Source: an uncultured Opitutia bacterium
GTDB lineage: Bacteria; Verrucomicrobiota; Verrucomicrobiia; Opitutales; Coraliomargaritaceae
Length of the DNA stretch: 13,138 bases
NCBI GenBank assembly: GCA_937899295.1
Contig: CALBPO010000290.1
Coordinates: 1 to 13,138, forward strand
Reading direction: 5' to 3'
Translations under genes and position numbers: made by a program
Shown here: one piece after another, positions 12,983-13,138 of the stretch
Position numbering within the stretch: the first letter of the stretch is position 1
How the letters are laid out: the number at the start of each line of letters is the position of its first letter
The notes under the pieces: model-generated
What the model was told of the DNA's origin: nothing
Database searches by the model: none
The model's input: only the letters and a program-made list of their open reading frames with translations

Positions 12983-13138
12983 CTAGCCAGCTACCGCCGC
13001 GCGCTCGGGTGGAGCCGCCGCAAAGGCCATCGCCTCGCGGAGCACTTCGACACCCGACTCAGCCTTGTGCGCATGCTCACTCAGGTGCCGGCGATACTGC
13101 CGCCCACCATATTGCCCTTGATAGAGCCCCAGCATGTG
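12983..13138 (-). CDS. dusA: tRNA-dihydrouridine synthase A, C-terminal part (cut by window edge)
   Basis: The last 51 codons of a minus-strand gene enter from the right edge and end at TAG (12983-12985). The fragment starts HMLGLYQGQYGGRQYRRHLS and continues EHAHKAESGVEVLREAM, ending AAVAG. HMLGLYxGxxGxRxxRRxLSExAHKA is the characteristic end of DusA, the flavin enzyme that reduces uridine 20/20a in the D-loop of tRNAs. The catalytic Cys and FMN-binding barrel lie outside the window, so activity cannot be judged. The tail after EVLREAM is Ala-rich and slightly longer than in E. coli. A GC hairpin follows the stop. Confidence 0.85.
   Translation of the reverse strand, partial: HMLGLYQGQYGGRQYRRHLSEHAHKAESGVEVLREAMAFAAAPPERAAVAG

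Overview
The window looks like chromosomal DNA of a Gram-negative bacterium, most likely a marine Verrucomicrobiota of the Opitutae/Puniceicoccales type (Coraliomargarita-like). The reasons are an AlgE/alginate-export-type outer-membrane barrel, the styles of RecA, class II aldolase and DapF, a BadF/NAGK-type sugar kinase, and mostly Shine-Dalgarno-poor, AT-rich leaders. The placement rests on recalled family resemblance, not on a search, and no rRNA or tRNA gene is present to fix it.

Layout. (1) 1-1689, minus: a small cysteine-rich ArsR-type repressor followed 21 bp later by a porin-like outer-membrane protein, probably one operon, with a short palindrome just upstream of the repressor start. 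(2) 1910-2746, plus: a DapF-family epimerase in which both expected catalytic cysteines are serine. (3) 2777-3886, minus: a four-helix membrane protein and a HAD phosphatase-like protein, probably co-transcribed. (4) 4217-5299, plus: recA behind a 330-bp spacer containing inverted repeats. (5) 5399-5755, minus: DUF2237. (6) 5908-6492, plus: hypoxanthine phosphoribosyltransferase. (7) 6552-8615, minus: uvrB with a GTG start and a terminator-like hairpin in its leader. (8) 8818-10849, plus: class II fructose-bisphosphate aldolase and a BadF/NAGK-type kinase, probably one transcription unit. (9) 10908-11552, plus: an orphan NarL-type response regulator. (10) 11583-12576, minus: a gene graveyard. 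It holds a sirohydrochlorin-chelatase (CbiX-like) tail, a probable methylenetetrahydrofolate-reductase head, an unrecognised stretch, and an antibiotic-biosynthesis-monooxygenase (ABM) gene with one frameshift and one nonsense codon. (11) 12660-12818, minus: an intact 52-residue acidic ORF with a good ribosome binding site. (12) 12983-13138, minus: the C-terminal end of DusA, cut by the window edge.

Most intact genes are housekeeping functions (lysine/peptidoglycan precursor, DNA repair, purine salvage, glycolysis, amino-sugar phosphorylation, tRNA modification) in short, often divergent or convergent units. recA and uvrB are the DNA-damage pair. An 18-bp element (16/18 identical) sits in the recA leader and in the uvrB/fba divergent spacer.

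I see no phage, transposase, CRISPR array or complete new defence-like system. The points most worth following are the doubly serine-substituted DapF, the recA/uvrB-fba shared element, the hairpin in the uvrB leader, and the decaying minus-strand operon at 11.6-12.6 kb.
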